Shown here piece after piece: positions 23,378-34,804 of a stretch of 64,000 bases of DNA. Each line of letters begins with the position of its first letter. Position 1 is the first letter of the stretch. The notes beneath the pieces were generated by a model, which ran no database searches, was not told where the DNA came from, and was given only the letters and a program-made list of their open reading frames with translations. The position numbers were made by a program, and so were the translations under genes. The stretch comes from Coix lacryma-jobi var. lacryma-jobi (taxonomy: Eukaryota > Streptophyta > Magnoliopsida > Poales > Poaceae), in assembly GCA_009763385.1 (NCBI GenBank), contig CM019824.1:160121622-160185621 (forward strand), in the 5' to 3' direction.

Positions 23378-24289
23378 CGTGTATCCTATAAATTCTACAA
23401 AAAAAAATCCAAATAAAATGTGACATCACAGTTTGAATCCTACTGGGGTGCGTCACATGGGACTGTGTTATCACTGGACTACAGGCCCATTTGCTCTTTC
23501 TACAAACTCAGGCTACACTTCTTTGCTCTTTTATGTGCCTAGCGTGCTAATAATGTTTCAATGACTGTCTTTTGAAGTCCTTTGTCGTGAATAAGGGTGA
23601 AACCTGAACTAAATTTCACTTTAATTCCTACAAAACCACGTAGACTAATATGAATTTATGTGCAGTCAAACAAGACTTAAATGGATATTGTAGCGTACTC
23701 CTTAGTCCTAGCCACACACACTTGCACTTGAATATGAACGCCTCTAACCATCAGCAGTGATCGTGTAGTGATTGAAGCCATCCGTCGTACGTGTCACTTG
23801 AGGTGAACTGGTCCAAAACAAATAGAATATCCAAACACGCCCTCTGCGAGGACGAGTAAAACCCGCCCTCTCATCTTGCGCGGCGTGCTGAGTCGCTGAC
23901 CGTGCGACGAACGACTCCATATGTATACCACCGTACGAGTAAAGATGAGCAAGTGTGAGCATAAAAAACGTGCCACAAATGCGCAGTCAACGTCGTCCAC
24001 CCTCCTCCAGAGTCCAGAGTTCCGGACTCCAGACCGGCAGCCACAACGGCGAGCCCGGTCAGAACAGAGAAGACCCAGCACCAGTGCACCACCAGCCCAG
24101 CAGGACAGCGCACCTGCTCCCCCCCCGGGACCAGCAACCAGGACAGGGCGGATCGGTACGGTACGCGAGGCGAGGGCGGGGCCCCGCTTGACCCGGATCC
24201 CACGATCGCCTCCTTTGACCTGAAGCTGCGTTGCGTTCCGTTTGCGTCCCCGACCGGCGACCGAGCTCGTTGGTCGCGCGGGGGCCGGA
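23378..24289. other. No gene supported
   Basis: Mixed composition, becoming GC-rich after 23990. The open frames at 23870-24220 overlap on both strands and show no domain. The last 80 bp may be the 5' leader of the exon fragment that follows. Confidence 0.35.
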
Positions 24290-24362
24290 ATGGGAAACTG
24301 CGGCTGCCAGATCAGATCTCGCGAGCCCGTGACGGAGGCGGACCCAGCCCAGCCGGAGCCAG
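24290..24362 (+). pseudogene. Possible orphan first exon with an N-myristoylation signal (RLCK-like), low confidence
   Basis: An ATG at 24290 opens MGNCGCQIRSREPVTEAD. The MGNC start combines a myristoylation Gly2 with Cys residues that could be palmitoylated, as in many receptor-like cytoplasmic kinases. After 73 bp there is a good splice donor CCAG|GTAGG (24361-24367). No kinase exon follows before the unrelated kinase gene at 30.96 kb, and reading through gives a stop after 34 codons. It may be a gene fragment or chance. Confidence 0.25.
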
Positions 24363-25291
24363 GTAGGTTCTCCCGTTCGTTCCCGTGTGGCTAGGCTACT
24401 ATGCCCATTCCGGGAGTAGCCACCCGAGCCGTCGTGCGTCCTTGAATTGAAGTCAACAACATGCACACGCGCGCGCGGTCGCCGGTCAGGATGGTGGTGG
24501 TGGGGTGGTGCTGCTGCGGCGCATCACGCGGCAGGCGGGCAGGGCGTCGTGCCTGACGGCCTCGTTTGGAAGCTTCAGAGGCAGGCATGGGATGGACAGA
24601 TCTGCCCAAGGCTCCTCGCCCCACCCGCGCCTTCCGCGTGCGCGGCAGCAGCAGCGAGACGGGGCACGGGGCACCTGCGGCTGTGGGGCGGGAGGCAGTG
24701 GCTGCGCGCGCGCGCGCGAGCGAGATCCGCGTCCGTGTCAACCATCATCGCCTGAGCGCTGCTGCTACATCACGAGCGCGTGGTGGGGTGGGGTGGGGTG
24801 GGTGGTCTGCTTCTGCTCCGGTCCCTCTGCGCGTCTGCGTTTATGTGGTCTCGCAGCACGCCAGCACGTGCGACTGTGCGAGCGCCACTCTTTATCCTTC
24901 CTTCGGCCGAAACATCGGTACACACAAAAGGAGTGTAACCACTCTCCCATAGTACTGTGCCAATGCCGTTGTTGTTGCGCCACTGGGCTTCATGTCACGA
25001 TCTTTGCTAGTGATGGGATCCGAAACTTACGCAGATATGTACTGTAGTAGCCGGGGCTACTTAAAGTTAATCAAAGCATGTTCACTTGAACTTATCTTCT
25101 AAAATCGCCTCTACTTTTTAGCCGTGCAAAATAAGGTTTTTTTCTCTCACATAAATCAATTGAGACAATGTTTTTCAGCCAAAAAAAACCATCACCCGAA
25201 CATGCCCAAAGAGAATCCCTAGAAAAGTAAAGATATTTCAAAACGATCACTTCATGTACTCATGCATATTTTTCGGGCTGAATTCTTGTAA
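24363..25291. other. No gene supported; GC-rich low-complexity DNA
   Basis: There are overlapping frames on both strands without domains, a (CG)n run at 24705-24718 and a (GGGGT)n run at 24785-24802. AT-rich after 25050. Confidence 0.4.
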
Positions 25292-25512
25292 GGGTGTGTT
25301 TAGTTGCAAAATTTTTTACTGTAGCGTTTTGTTGTTATTTGATAAACTTTGTCCAAATATGGACTACGTAGACTCTAAAGATTCGTCTCGAGACATGTAC
25401 ATACGAAAAGTACAATTAGTTATTTCTTTTACCTACATTTACTGCTCCATGCATGCGTCAAAGTATTGATGTGATAGAAAATTTTGTAAAATAGGGGAAC
25501 TAAACGAGCGGG
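25292..25512. mobile_element. Probable Tourist/PIF-type MITE
   Basis: The left end GGGTGTGTTTAGTTGC and the right end GGGGAACTAAACGAGC are imperfect inverted repeats. The interior phrases (CTGTAGCGTTTTG, AAAGATTCGTCTCGAGAC, TACAATTAGTTATTTCTTTT) recur, reverse-complemented, in the elements at 60573-61156 and 61479-61710. The target duplication is not clear, so the ends are approximate. Confidence 0.6.
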
Positions 25513-25875
25513 CAGGAAGCGACGCGAAGGGATTACACCCAAGCCATCTAGATTCCTGGTAGGTCTTCCTAGCTGGTAAAGCAGCTCGAGTACATGACAT
25601 ACTGTATGAGAAGAAAGTAATCATCATCTATTTGCAGCCAGAACTATAGGAGTATGTTGGAAAGAGAGGACAAAATATCTAGGCGAGCTTTTAGTAGGAG
25701 TTTCGTAAAAAATGTCATCTATATTTATTACGAGACAATGTTTTTTCGCAAAAAAATAAATAAATTTTATACGTAGATGAAACGCTTTTGGTTTTAGTCT
25801 TCAACTATAAAGATAGGTCATAGAATTAAATATCTATTTAGTTTGTAGTCCCTTTAGCGGCACCAGAGATACGTA
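25513..25875. other. No gene
   Basis: Nothing recognised between the MITEs. Confidence 0.4.
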
Positions 25876-25980
25876 CTCCCTCCGTCCCTTTCCCTCCGTC
25901 CTTTTTCAAGTGTCGTCCAGAAAGCGTGTCTGTAAGAGAAACACAGATTTTTAGAGACACTTATTTAGGGACGGAGGGAG
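25876..25980. mobile_element. Stowaway MITE
   Basis: 105 bp, CTCCCTCCGTCCC to GGGACGGAGGGAG, with TA on both sides (25874-25875 and 25981-25982). Confidence 0.93.
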
Positions 25981-26047
25981 TACGTAGATAGGGACTGTTT
26001 GGGAGCTCTGACTCCATTACAATTGTTGTAGCTGCATGCACCACTTA

Positions 26048-26836
26048 GTGCATCTCCAACAGCTCATCAAATCAAGTTGCTATTCTTATAATTTTAACAA
26101 AAACACCTCTCCAACAACTCCTCAAATGAAGTTCCTATTTATCGCAACTTGCTAAACACCGGCGCCGCGCGCGGGTCTCGGTTGCTATCGCGAATAGTCG
26201 TCGGACAGTGTGCCTGGCTGTGCTGCTGACGCTGACGCTGACGCTGAATCATTGCTGCTGACGGTGACGATATACATGATTCACTGCACTTCCAATTGAT
26301 TTGCCCGGCAAAAACTGATGATGGGACAACTCTTGTTGCTGACGAATCATTGCTGCTGACGTTGTACATGAGTCACTGCACTTTCTGTATTATACAAATC
26401 ACAGATTATACTATGAACTTGTTGAACTAAAGCTAATACAAATCCATGAGAATAAAGTATGTCATGTAAAATCATATCACATACGAGCCCCTGCTCTCTG
26501 TTTGTCCGCCTCGGAGCTCTATTGTTCTTTTTTTAGAGAGAACAGTCAGATGTGTAGCCCACGAAACATTTTTCATGGTTTCTCATGTTATGTTCTTGTT
26601 ACGTGACATTTTTTTGTTTTTTTTTTACCGACAAAACCTGTATGCCGAGCCGAAAGATTGCTGAACTCTGGCCGTCTGAACGGACTAAACTCTGAATCTG
26701 TACGCAACTATTCAAGTTTACCAAGTTGGTTTACCAAATTATTGGAGAAAGAACTTTTTTTCACTTGCCAAAAAATAGCAACTTATCAAATCACATGATA
26801 TAGCAAGTAAATTTTAGGGAGTTGTTGGAGATGCTC
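26048..26836. mobile_element. PIF/Harbinger-type non-autonomous element
   Basis: 789 bp with inverted ends GTGCATCTCCAACAGCTC and GAGTTGTTGGAGATGCTC, flanked by TTA (26045-26047 and 26837-26839), the PIF/Harbinger target. No transposase. The interior has a GACGCT hexamer run near 26230 and a repeated CATTGCTGCTGACG phrase (26249, 26348). Confidence 0.8.
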
Positions 26837-27252
26837 TTAGAGAATATTGTAGCGCTAATGTTTGCGCATTTTAATGCCTTTTCTTTTGGGAGAGCTAGGA
26901 ATCGTGGCTCCATTAGCTTCTTTTTTCTAGTTTATTTTTATTGTAAAGCATTAAAATGACTTCTTGCTATGATGACAAACAGTAGCGCTGTAATATTCGG
27001 GAGAAGAAGCTGGAGCCATCAAGAACTATACCAAACAGGAGCTTAATGCGGTTTAAACCACTGTTTGTGGGAGCCCAAAAGAAAAGGCAACCCATTGTAA
27101 CTCAAGGGTGACAGGAATTCTCCCAAGTCATCACTCAAGAAAGCGCTACAATCACATGACAACGAATTTGGACTATGACAAAGACGAGCAAGCCTTTGTC
27201 GGGGAGTGATAGGGAATAATTGAGCAGTGCAGAACAGGAGCACAAGTACTGA
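26837..27252. other. No gene
   Basis: Nothing recognised. Confidence 0.4.
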
Positions 27253-27757
27253 CACTACTAGAGAACAGACCTTTGGACGATCTATCAACTGAGCTTTAGT
27301 GTCGAAAAAAATTTGCGTCCGGGGCTAAAGACTTTTAGTCCCGGTTGGTATTACCAACCGGGGCTAAAGGTGAATCTTTAGTCCCGGTTGGTATTACCAA
27401 CCCGAACTAAAGGTCCTGGACCTTTAGTCCTGGTTGGTAATACTAACTGACTCTTTAGCCCCGGTTGGTGGTACCAACCGGGACTAAATGTCCTTTTAGC
27501 CCCGGTTGGTGTTAGCAACCGGGGCTAAAGGTTCTTCACAAGTGGATTCAAAAGGAAAACGTCCAGAACTACATCACGTGGGTTGCGTAGCTCAGTTGGT
27601 AAGCGTGTCTGAGACGAGATGTGCTGAGTTCGAATCTCACACAACACACATTTATTTTTTCTCCATGGACCTTTAGCCCCGGTTGAAAGCACCCGGGACT
27701 AAAGGCCAGGACTAGCCCCGGTTGGAATACCCGCTAAAAGCCCTTTCTGCAGTAGTG
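27253..27757 (+). mobile_element. Short CACTA element carrying a tRNA-like module (copy 1)
   Basis: 505 bp, starts CACTACTAGAGAACAG and ends CTGCAGTAGTG, with a perfect 3-bp target duplication TGA (27250-27252 and 27758-27760), as expected for CACTA. The subterminal DNA is an array of TTTAGTCCCGGTTGGT / ACCAACCGGGACTAAA words in alternating orientation. The right half contains the tRNA-like segment annotated separately. No transposase. Confidence 0.93.
27581..27648 (+). ncRNA. tRNA-like sequence inside the CACTA element (copy 1)
   Basis: It has a Pol III A box (TAGCTCAGTTGG, 27588-27599) and B box (AGTTCGAATCT, 27627-27637) at tRNA spacing. A GTTGCG/CACAAC acceptor-like pairing (5 of 6) and a TGAG/CTCA T-stem are also present. 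It is about 68 nt long, near tRNA length. The anticodon arm is abnormal (GTC TGA GAC), so a working tRNA is unlikely. It could still be a Pol III promoter or a tRNA mimic. Confidence 0.65.
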
Positions 27758-27891
27758 TGATGAGCATCTAAATTGACTTTTCAAAAGTTCCAAGAACATT
27801 GAAATGCTGGTCTAATAAATAGAGTAGCTCGATTATATGAAAATGAACAACCATCATATTTATATCTTGGGAAGACAAGACAAAATAGCTA

Positions 27892-28400
27892 CTCATTCCG
27901 TTCTAATATAGTCTATTTTAGTTGGGTACGTATCCTATGCAAACTAGACTCTTGTGCAAACTATGCAAACTCTAATCAAGACCACAAGAATCTAATCTGA
28001 TGGCTGATAATTTTAGCACTCAAACCCCTCCACTCATGGGGGTGTTTTGCAACAGCCGGATAGGATGAGTGAGGGGTTTGAGTGCTAAAATTACCAGCCA
28101 TCGGATTAGATTCTTGTGGTCTTGATTAGAGTTTGCATAGTTTGCACAGAAGTCTAGTTTGCATAGGATACGTTGCCATTTTAGTTTTATTCTCTATAAA
28201 TCAGATATTTCTAACTTCAACCAGGGTTATAGAAAAACACATCAACACCCAATTAGTTTTCATTAATTTTTCTATGCATTATGTATTAACAGTGTATTTA
28301 TTTAAATTTATAGATTCTAGTATATATTTCTTTTGAAACAAAAATTGATCAAAGTTAAACATGATGTAGGATGAACCGATAAAAGTAGGGCTTATTTGTC
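27892..28400. mobile_element. Old Stowaway-like MITE interrupted by a MULE-type MITE (right end approximate)
   Basis: TA then CTCATTCCGTTCTAATATAG at 27890 onward, resuming at 28187 with TTATTCTCTATAAATCAG and a loop of typical Stowaway AT-rich phrases. The right terminal repeat is too decayed to place exactly. Confidence 0.5.
27924..28177. mobile_element. MULE-type MITE with arms of about 110 bp
   Basis: 254 bp that is almost entirely one inverted repeat: left GGGTACGTATCCTATGCAAA, right ending TTTGCATAGGATACGTTGCC, arms pairing over about 110 bp around a short centre. A perfect 9-bp target duplication ATTTTAGTT (27915-27923 and 28178-28186) is diagnostic of Mutator-like elements. A transcript would form a long hairpin. 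Confidence 0.9.
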
Positions 28401-30771
28401 TACACTTATATTCACCTCAATAGTCAATCCACGTGTATTAGAGTGAATTAAGGTAGAAATCAATTAATTTTCTACCTCAATACATATAGACTGAATAGCC
28501 AAACAAGATCTCAATACATATAGACTGAATATCCTGAAAAAGATGAATATCTGTGATCTCAATCATATAGCACTACTGCAATGTGGTGGGAGGATTTTTC
28601 GCCCTCTCTGTCATGGGGAACAATTTACAACGTGGTACTGAATGTATGCGCGACATAAAGCACCTCCCTTTTTTGACAGCACAAGTAATCCCCTTTAGTT
28701 TCCACTCAAACCCTTGCGACATGACATTCCACATTTCTTTTCTTTGTATGAGAAGCTGAAAAGGCGATCTTGTCTCTCTTTTTATCATACTGTCGAGTAT
28801 ACCGTTTTACCACTTTACTGCCGGCTGCATTTAACTTATGATTACCATGCATTCAAAAGGTTACACTAACAGGCTTCCCCTTTCCTTTCTTCTTCTTCTT
28901 CTTTAAAGAAAATTGGAGAGAGGAAGTTCTTTTTTTTTTTTTTTTGATAGAGAAGAAGAAGAAGAACGAGACAGAGGAACAGGCATGTTGAATGACTTCA
29001 ACAATTGCAACTACTACTAGTCGTACCCATCCACGGGATTATGGAAATAATAACTATGACGACCAACTAAATTTTGTAACCTTTGGGGAAAGCTCCTGCC
29101 ACCATCTGCTAATATATAAGCAAATCTGTGTGAAACCAAATTCCAATTCGGTCAGACGGCGTGTATACGTACTGCTTGTGGCCCAGGTGACGCGTATGTA
29201 TGTTTTCAACCTTCCACGCGAATGGCGCGACTGTCAGTTTTGGGCAATTTCTTCGTTTAACTGGTCGTGCATGAGTTCATGCATTGATTTTGTGTTGGAT
29301 GGATACATTTTTTTTTAGAGAATGTCGAGTGAGATGCTATCTAGTACTAGTGTGGAAGAACGTGTACGGGCATGGCTAGCTGGTATTAGTGGGGGAAAAC
29401 ATCAATCACATAATAAGTCAAAGGAGTAGTATTGCATATACCCCTTTTTACAACACGTACCTGACATAAAAAAAATCAAAATGCCGTTTAAAGATAAATA
29501 TAATACAGATGTAAATTGAGCTTAGCTGAGTTAGGCTAAACTAATTGTTTTAGTGGTATAAGCAAATTACTGTGCTTCACGAAAAAGGTGAACAGGTGCT
29601 GTACTGTTGTTTGAGTTGAATTTAGAACAACGTGGATGGCGGTAGGAACGACGTTAAGGTTACACAGCTTTAGTTTTGAAGTGCTTATTTTAACACACCA
29701 ATTCAAGGCCGGGTGGGATGAACATGCTTTGTGCGTCTTTGAGCTTCTCGGTGTGGTGTGTATACATAAAATGTGGAAAGCTCTCGCGCGTCGTTGGAGA
29801 AAAGATAACAACAAGCTAGGACGGACGGGCCCGGGGTTTGGTTCAGTACGTAGCCCTCGACTGTAGTATTTTTAAGCACGTGAGTTTTAAAAACAGTTAC
29901 AACTTACTACTACATTTTTATTCTAGACCAATCATGCAACTAACCAACGCGTAACAAGAGGAATCGAACGATACAAAATTAAATAAAAAAATGACAAGAA
30001 GACAGGCACAACCGAACCAACCAACAACGAAACCACCACAAAATGAAGTTTGCATGCATGCATATGCATGAGCAAGAACGACAAAGATGGAGTTTTTAAA
30101 GAATGGGTCGCGCCAGCAGGCAGGCCTGCAAGTACGAGTACAGATCCAGACGGCCGTGTTGGCTGGCCTGTTGGGAGTTGGAACGCAACTATTTTTTTTT
30201 TTTAAAAAAAAGATCGCCTAGCGCGTCACGTACGATTCCGTTCCACCACCGATCCATCATGCATATAAAACCGAGGGAAAATAATAATAGTAACACGTCA
30301 CTCGAACACTACAGTATAACTGCCCTACCACACACACACACTCCATACCGATAAGAACGGGCTCAGTTTCGTCCACGAGTGGTTGGCGCGTCCCCGTCGG
30401 CTGCGTCGATCGATCGATACACATGGATGGATCATGGATGTGCGCATCAGCGATCGACCACCAACGCCATATGATAATCGTTCAAAAAAAAAATTAAAAA
30501 AACGCCACATGATACAGTACGTTTCACGGAGCTTTCGCCCGCTAACAAACCAACCCCAGCATCACCGATGATGATTCAAGCACTCACTCACTCCTGCTAA
30601 TTCGATCACCTGCCGAAATTAGCGATTAATCTCCGGGTCCGGGCTACCCCAAAAGTCAAAAGGCGACGCTTCCGGCTTCCCCAACCTTCACCCACCTCGA
30701 AGCCACGCACGCCCCACGCCCACAGGACACACACAAAGCCGCGCTACCCGCCCGCCTGCCTGGCCTGCCTC
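28401..30771. other. Gene-free; upstream region of the kinase gene
   Basis: There is no coding frame with a domain. Contents: a repeated CTCAATACATATAGACTGAAT (28481 and 28511), (CTT)n and poly-T tracts at 28890-28950, and scattered A/T runs. The last few hundred bases are the kinase promoter; (CGAT)n lies at 30408-30417. Confidence 0.4.
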
Positions 30772-30777
30772 TATATA
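30772..30777 (+). promoter_or_regulatory. TATA box of the kinase gene
   Basis: TATATA in the context CTCTATATACCC, 188 bp before the start codon at 30960. This implies a leader of about 155 nt. No strong competing TATA element lies closer. Confidence 0.65.
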
Positions 30778-30959
30778 CCCTGCCACCGCGGCCGTGCCTC
30801 CGTATCCTCCACCTCGCCAGCGACCGACTCCGGACTCCCTCCCTAGCTCCGGCTCCAAGCCCGGCGAGCGCAGCGCTCCGTGGTCCGTGCGGCGACGAGG
30901 ACGCACGGCACGGCACGAGATCGGCGCGGGTGGTTTCGATCGATCTGGTGGTCGGCATC

Positions 30960-33466
30960 ATGGGGCTGAGGACTAGCCTGCTGGGGTGCTTCGCGGCCGG
31001 CGGCGGCGGCGACCACGAGGAGCAGGGGCAGGAGCCCCCGGCGGCGCGGCCGGCGGGCATCAGGCGCCCCGGCGTCGGCGGCGGGAAGCCGACGCTGCGG
31101 CGGCTGAGCACGGCCAACCTGCGGTCGCTGTCGCTGCAGGACCTGTCGCGGAAGCTGGAGACCACCAAGCTGCACGCCTTCACGCTGGACGAGCTCAAGG
31201 CCGCCACCAAGAACTTCTCCACCACCAACTTCCTCGGCGAGGGCGGCTTCGGCCCCGTCTACAAGGGCTTCGTCGACGCCCGCCTCCGCCCGGGCCTCCT
31301 CCAGCCGCAGCACGTCGCCGTCAAGTACCTCGACAGCGACGGCGTCCAGGGCCACCGCGAGTGGCTGGTACGTTCCCACTTCCCATCCATCCATCCATCC
31401 ATCCATCCATCAACACCATTCAGCGGGTGTCTGGTTTCCACCCCTAAAGTTTAGCCACTAAAGTTTAGTGATGGTGACTAGAGTTGTAGTGTTAAAAGTG
31501 ACTTTTAGTGGGGGTGTTTGGAACTTTAGTGACTAAAAGTGACTAAACTTTAGTGGCTAAACTTTAGGGGTAGTAACCAAACACCCCCTCGATTGTTCCC
31601 ATCCTTTGCTTTGCTGCCGATGAATCGAGTCCTCATCTCATCTGCTTGCTTGCGCTGCTGTCCTGTTGTTGTTTCATCACTCAGGCAGAGGTGGTGTACC
31701 TCGGGATGCTCAGCCATCCGCATCTGGTCAAGCTGCTGGGCTTCTGCAACCAGGACGACCACCGGATGCTCGTGTACGAGTACATGCCCAGGCAAAGCCT
31801 CGAGACCCATCTCTTCAAGAGTAAGCACCCTCTCCCTACTGCTCTTAACAACACACCATTAATTTGTTGGTTGTCTGTCTCTGGTCGATCAGTTGACTAA
31901 CAGATCCTCTGCTGAACATGTGGCTGCAGATCTTCTCGCGTCGCTGCCATGGTCGACGCGGCTCAAGATCGCCGTCGGCGCGGCCAAGGGGCTGGCGTTC
32001 CTGCACGAGGCCGAGACGCCCGTCATCTACCGCGACTTCAAGGCCTCCAATATTCTTCTCGACTCGGTAAGCCTTGCCAAGTCCAATCTCCTTTTTTTTT
32101 TGTCCCCCCCACTTCTCGATCAGCATCAACAGCTAGCAGCATACAGCACATTTTTCCACAAAAGAACTCCAACCCGGCGACCTCTTCAATTACTTGCGAT
32201 ACAGCAGTTTAGCACGGTAAAGAATTGGCCCATTGGATGATGCTTTGTTAGTCGCTCGGTCACGTTGCAGATTCTTTATTACCAACTTACCACCAAGGGA
32301 ACTGTATTTTTTTCTTCGCTATACAAAATGTTTCTTACCTACACGCCAACCACGCTGATTGCTCCTCGCACGTTGTCAACCGTTCCGTGTGACCGTGTCA
32401 AACAAAGCCTTGCTTCTTAAGAATTCATCCAGGAATAGGAGTACACACGTGCTCAAATCTGATTTGTTTTGCAACTACCGACAAATTAGTAGCAAAAGCC
32501 TCTCTGGTTTTGTTCTAGGTGCCGGCCGTTAGGGATAACCTAATACTATATGGTGGTTCGTTTGGATTTTGGAACCTAATGATGCTTTGTAGCAGTTGCA
32601 AAACACAACAAAATCTTCACCCCAACCACTATTTTTTTTTGCTATGCACAGCATTATTGATGATGACGTCAAATGTAATACTACAAATGCACACAGTACT
32701 TTTCCTCAAACGACTGTTAGTTGCCGGATCGTGTCTGACCTTCAAGTTTGAAATTCGAAACTGCTCATTTCAGGACTACACGGCGAAGCTGTCGGATTTC
32801 GGGCTGGCGAAGGAGGGGCCGCAGGGTGACGCGACGCACGTGACGACGCGCGTGATGGGCACGCACGGGTACGCGGCGCCCGAGTACATCCTGACGGGCC
32901 ACCTGACGGCGAAGAGCGACGTGTACAGCTTCGGCGTGGTGCTCCTGGAGCTGCTCACGGGCCGCCGCTCCGTCGACAAGCGGCGGCGCGGGCGGGAGCA
33001 GAACCTCGTGGACTGGGCGCGCCCCTACCTCCGCCGCGCCGACCGGCTGCACCGCTTCATGGACCCCAGCCTCGAGATGCAGTACTCGGCGCGCGCCGCC
33101 GAGAAGGCCGCCAAGGTCGCGCACCAGTGCCTGCAGAGCGTGCCCAAGGCCAGGCCCAACATGCGCGACGTCGTCGACGCGCTCGAGCCGCTGCTGGCGC
33201 TCGACGACGACGTGCCCATGGGACCCTTCGTCTTCACGGTCGGCGCGCCAGCGGAGGCGGCGCCGGCGCAGGCCGCCGAGGCCTGCGTGGACGGTGCCAC
33301 TGTCGCCAACGACGACCAGGCGGAAGCGGAGGCGGAGGCTGAGGCGGGCAGCCGGCAGGGCAAGAGGCACGTCATGTCGGCCGTGCACGCGGAGAGCCCG
33401 CTGCGGAGCCGGTACGCCAGCGCCGTGAAGAGACCGGAGAGCCCGCCGACCCTGAGCAGGGTATGA
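30960..33466 (+). CDS. Receptor-like cytoplasmic kinase, RLCK-VII (RIPK/PBL-like)
   Basis: Four exons: 30960-31367, 31685-31820, 31930-32066 and 32774-33466 (all GT-AG), 457 residues plus TGA. The start MGLRTSLLGC has a myristoylation Gly2, so plasma-membrane attachment is likely. Kinase features: glycine loop GEGGFG (93-98), ATP-binding Lys122, αC Glu138, catalytic YRDFKASN (D217, K219), DFG (D235), then activation segment TRVMGTHGYAAPEYIL. It is an RD kinase with all key residues present, so active Ser/Thr kinase chemistry is expected. Family members act below pattern-recognition receptors or in growth signalling; the exact role here is not shown by sequence. The C-terminal tail (about 380-457) is Ala/Glu-rich and probably disordered. 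Intron 1 holds a (CATC)n run and a MITE. Intron 3 (707 bp) has nothing recognisable. Splice sites were called by eye from frame and family conservation. Confidence 0.95.
31425..31587. mobile_element. Tourist-like MITE in intron 1 of the kinase gene
   Basis: The ends GGGTGTCTGGTTTCCACCCC and GGGGTAGTAACCAAACACCC pair, and the arms continue through CTAAAGTTTAGCCACTAAAG and its inverse. No clear 3-bp target duplication, so the ends may be off by a few bases. It lies between a (CATC)n microsatellite (31381-31412) and exon 2. Confidence 0.75.
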
Positions 33467-33900
33467 CTGGGACTTGCAAATTTACTTACAAGTGTACATA
33501 GCTAGCTGACAGATTGCTCCTGAATTCTTTTGTTTTTCTGTTTTTCTTGGTGATGCTATCAATCAATTCGTTCTCTCAAGAATTTGAAGGGGAGAGGTTT
33601 TTGTTTCAATTTTTTTTCTTGTGTTATTGATACACTGCCGAGAATACCTCAAGTTGTGAGGTGTTTGTATACCGAAAGTTGGAGGTAACATGTATAATGT
33701 ATTGCAAAAGAAGTTCAAAGCAACATTAGCATCGTTTCTCTCTTATTTTCTCTGTGTACGGATGCGTTAAGATCATGGATTCATGGTTGGAACTTGGAAG
33801 CTGGTAGGTAAGGTAAGGAACCACAGAGGCTTTTTCGCTTTGACCTAGAAATGAGGTGGTTCAAGGACATGTGACCGAGCACGAGAGCACTAACCTGTAT
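33467..33900 (+). other. 3' untranslated region and downstream flank of the kinase gene
   Basis: T-rich, no coding frame. Transcription probably ends here, but no single poly(A) signal stands out. Confidence 0.4.
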
Positions 33901-34240
33901 TTCGTCGACCAACTACTACCGCCAGATGAAAGCAGCAAAGTCTTATTTCGTGAAGTATATGTTTATTGGAAAGTTGTTCTGGTCACTATATTATGTTTTT
34001 ACTAGGTTAAGACATTATATTCTTATCAAGTATTATTTGCATAGTAGCATGTCAACAGATGTTATTAGGCATATGTTGCATAGACCAATATTGAGTGGTA
34101 GAATTAGCAAATGGGCTTATGAAGTTATGCGCTTATTGAACACATATGATTGACCATTAAACCTCTAAAATCTTTGATAGACCAAATTGTAGCGGATTTC
34201 ATTGTTGAACATCAGATTGATACCAAGCATGATTTAGATG
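33901..34240 (+). pseudogene. Gypsy RNase H fragment
   Basis: One frame gives SYFVKYMFIGKLFWSLYYVF, then LRHYIL and HMLHRPILSGRISKWAYEVM. After a stop, it resumes as PLKSLIDQIVADFIVEHQID at about 34155-34214. This is the RNase H/connection region of a Ty3/Gypsy polyprotein. The family usually keeps this as one frame; here it is broken by at least one stop. A partial copy of the last 30 bp is repeated at 34327. No LTRs adjoin it. Confidence 0.75.
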
Positions 34241-34804
34241 TCGGCTATATATATTCTGTACCCCATGAAAACGTCATATTGATAGGCTAAACTGTAGCTG
34301 ATTTAGATTGCTATAAAATATATATTTTGAACATCAGATTGTACCAAGCATGATTTGTTAAAAATACTTGCTTGTGATTATGATTTTGTATGACAAATAT
34401 GACACTAATTGTCTATCAAATTCTTGCCCTAACAAACTGAATATATGCATACTAGTGATATATCAAGAAACAGTGAGTTCAACGGGTAATGCAGCTTCAT
34501 CATGACTAGAAAGAAAACATTGGCTGTAACCATTTGGTGAAGACGGTATTTACAATTTCTGCTACTGTGTAAAATCATTCAATCAATGTTTTCACAGAAT
34601 GCCTCCAGCAATTTCGAAGTTCTGAAACTCAAAGGCCAATTCAAAATGCTTCAACGCATCAACCCAAAATGGACTGGCTGAGTTTTCTGAAGTTATCAGA
34701 ACAAAATATCAGTAGTCATCTCACTGAATCCGAAGCAGTGAACTTCTTGTTTCTGAAGAGATGAACCGCGATGTTGTTGTCAGAAGTCTTGCTCTAATAT
34801 TCCT
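34241..34804. other. No gene; downstream flank of the DUF569 gene
   Basis: AT-rich. It should contain the 3' untranslated region of the minus-strand gene that ends at 34805. Confidence 0.4.

Noticed and set aside
24391..25047. Frames of up to 180 codons in GC-rich DNA
   Set aside because: Low-complexity composition; no family recognised.
27581..27648. A functional host tRNA gene
   Set aside because: A and B boxes are good, but the anticodon arm is abnormal and the sequence is part of a repeated transposon, so it is annotated as tRNA-like only.
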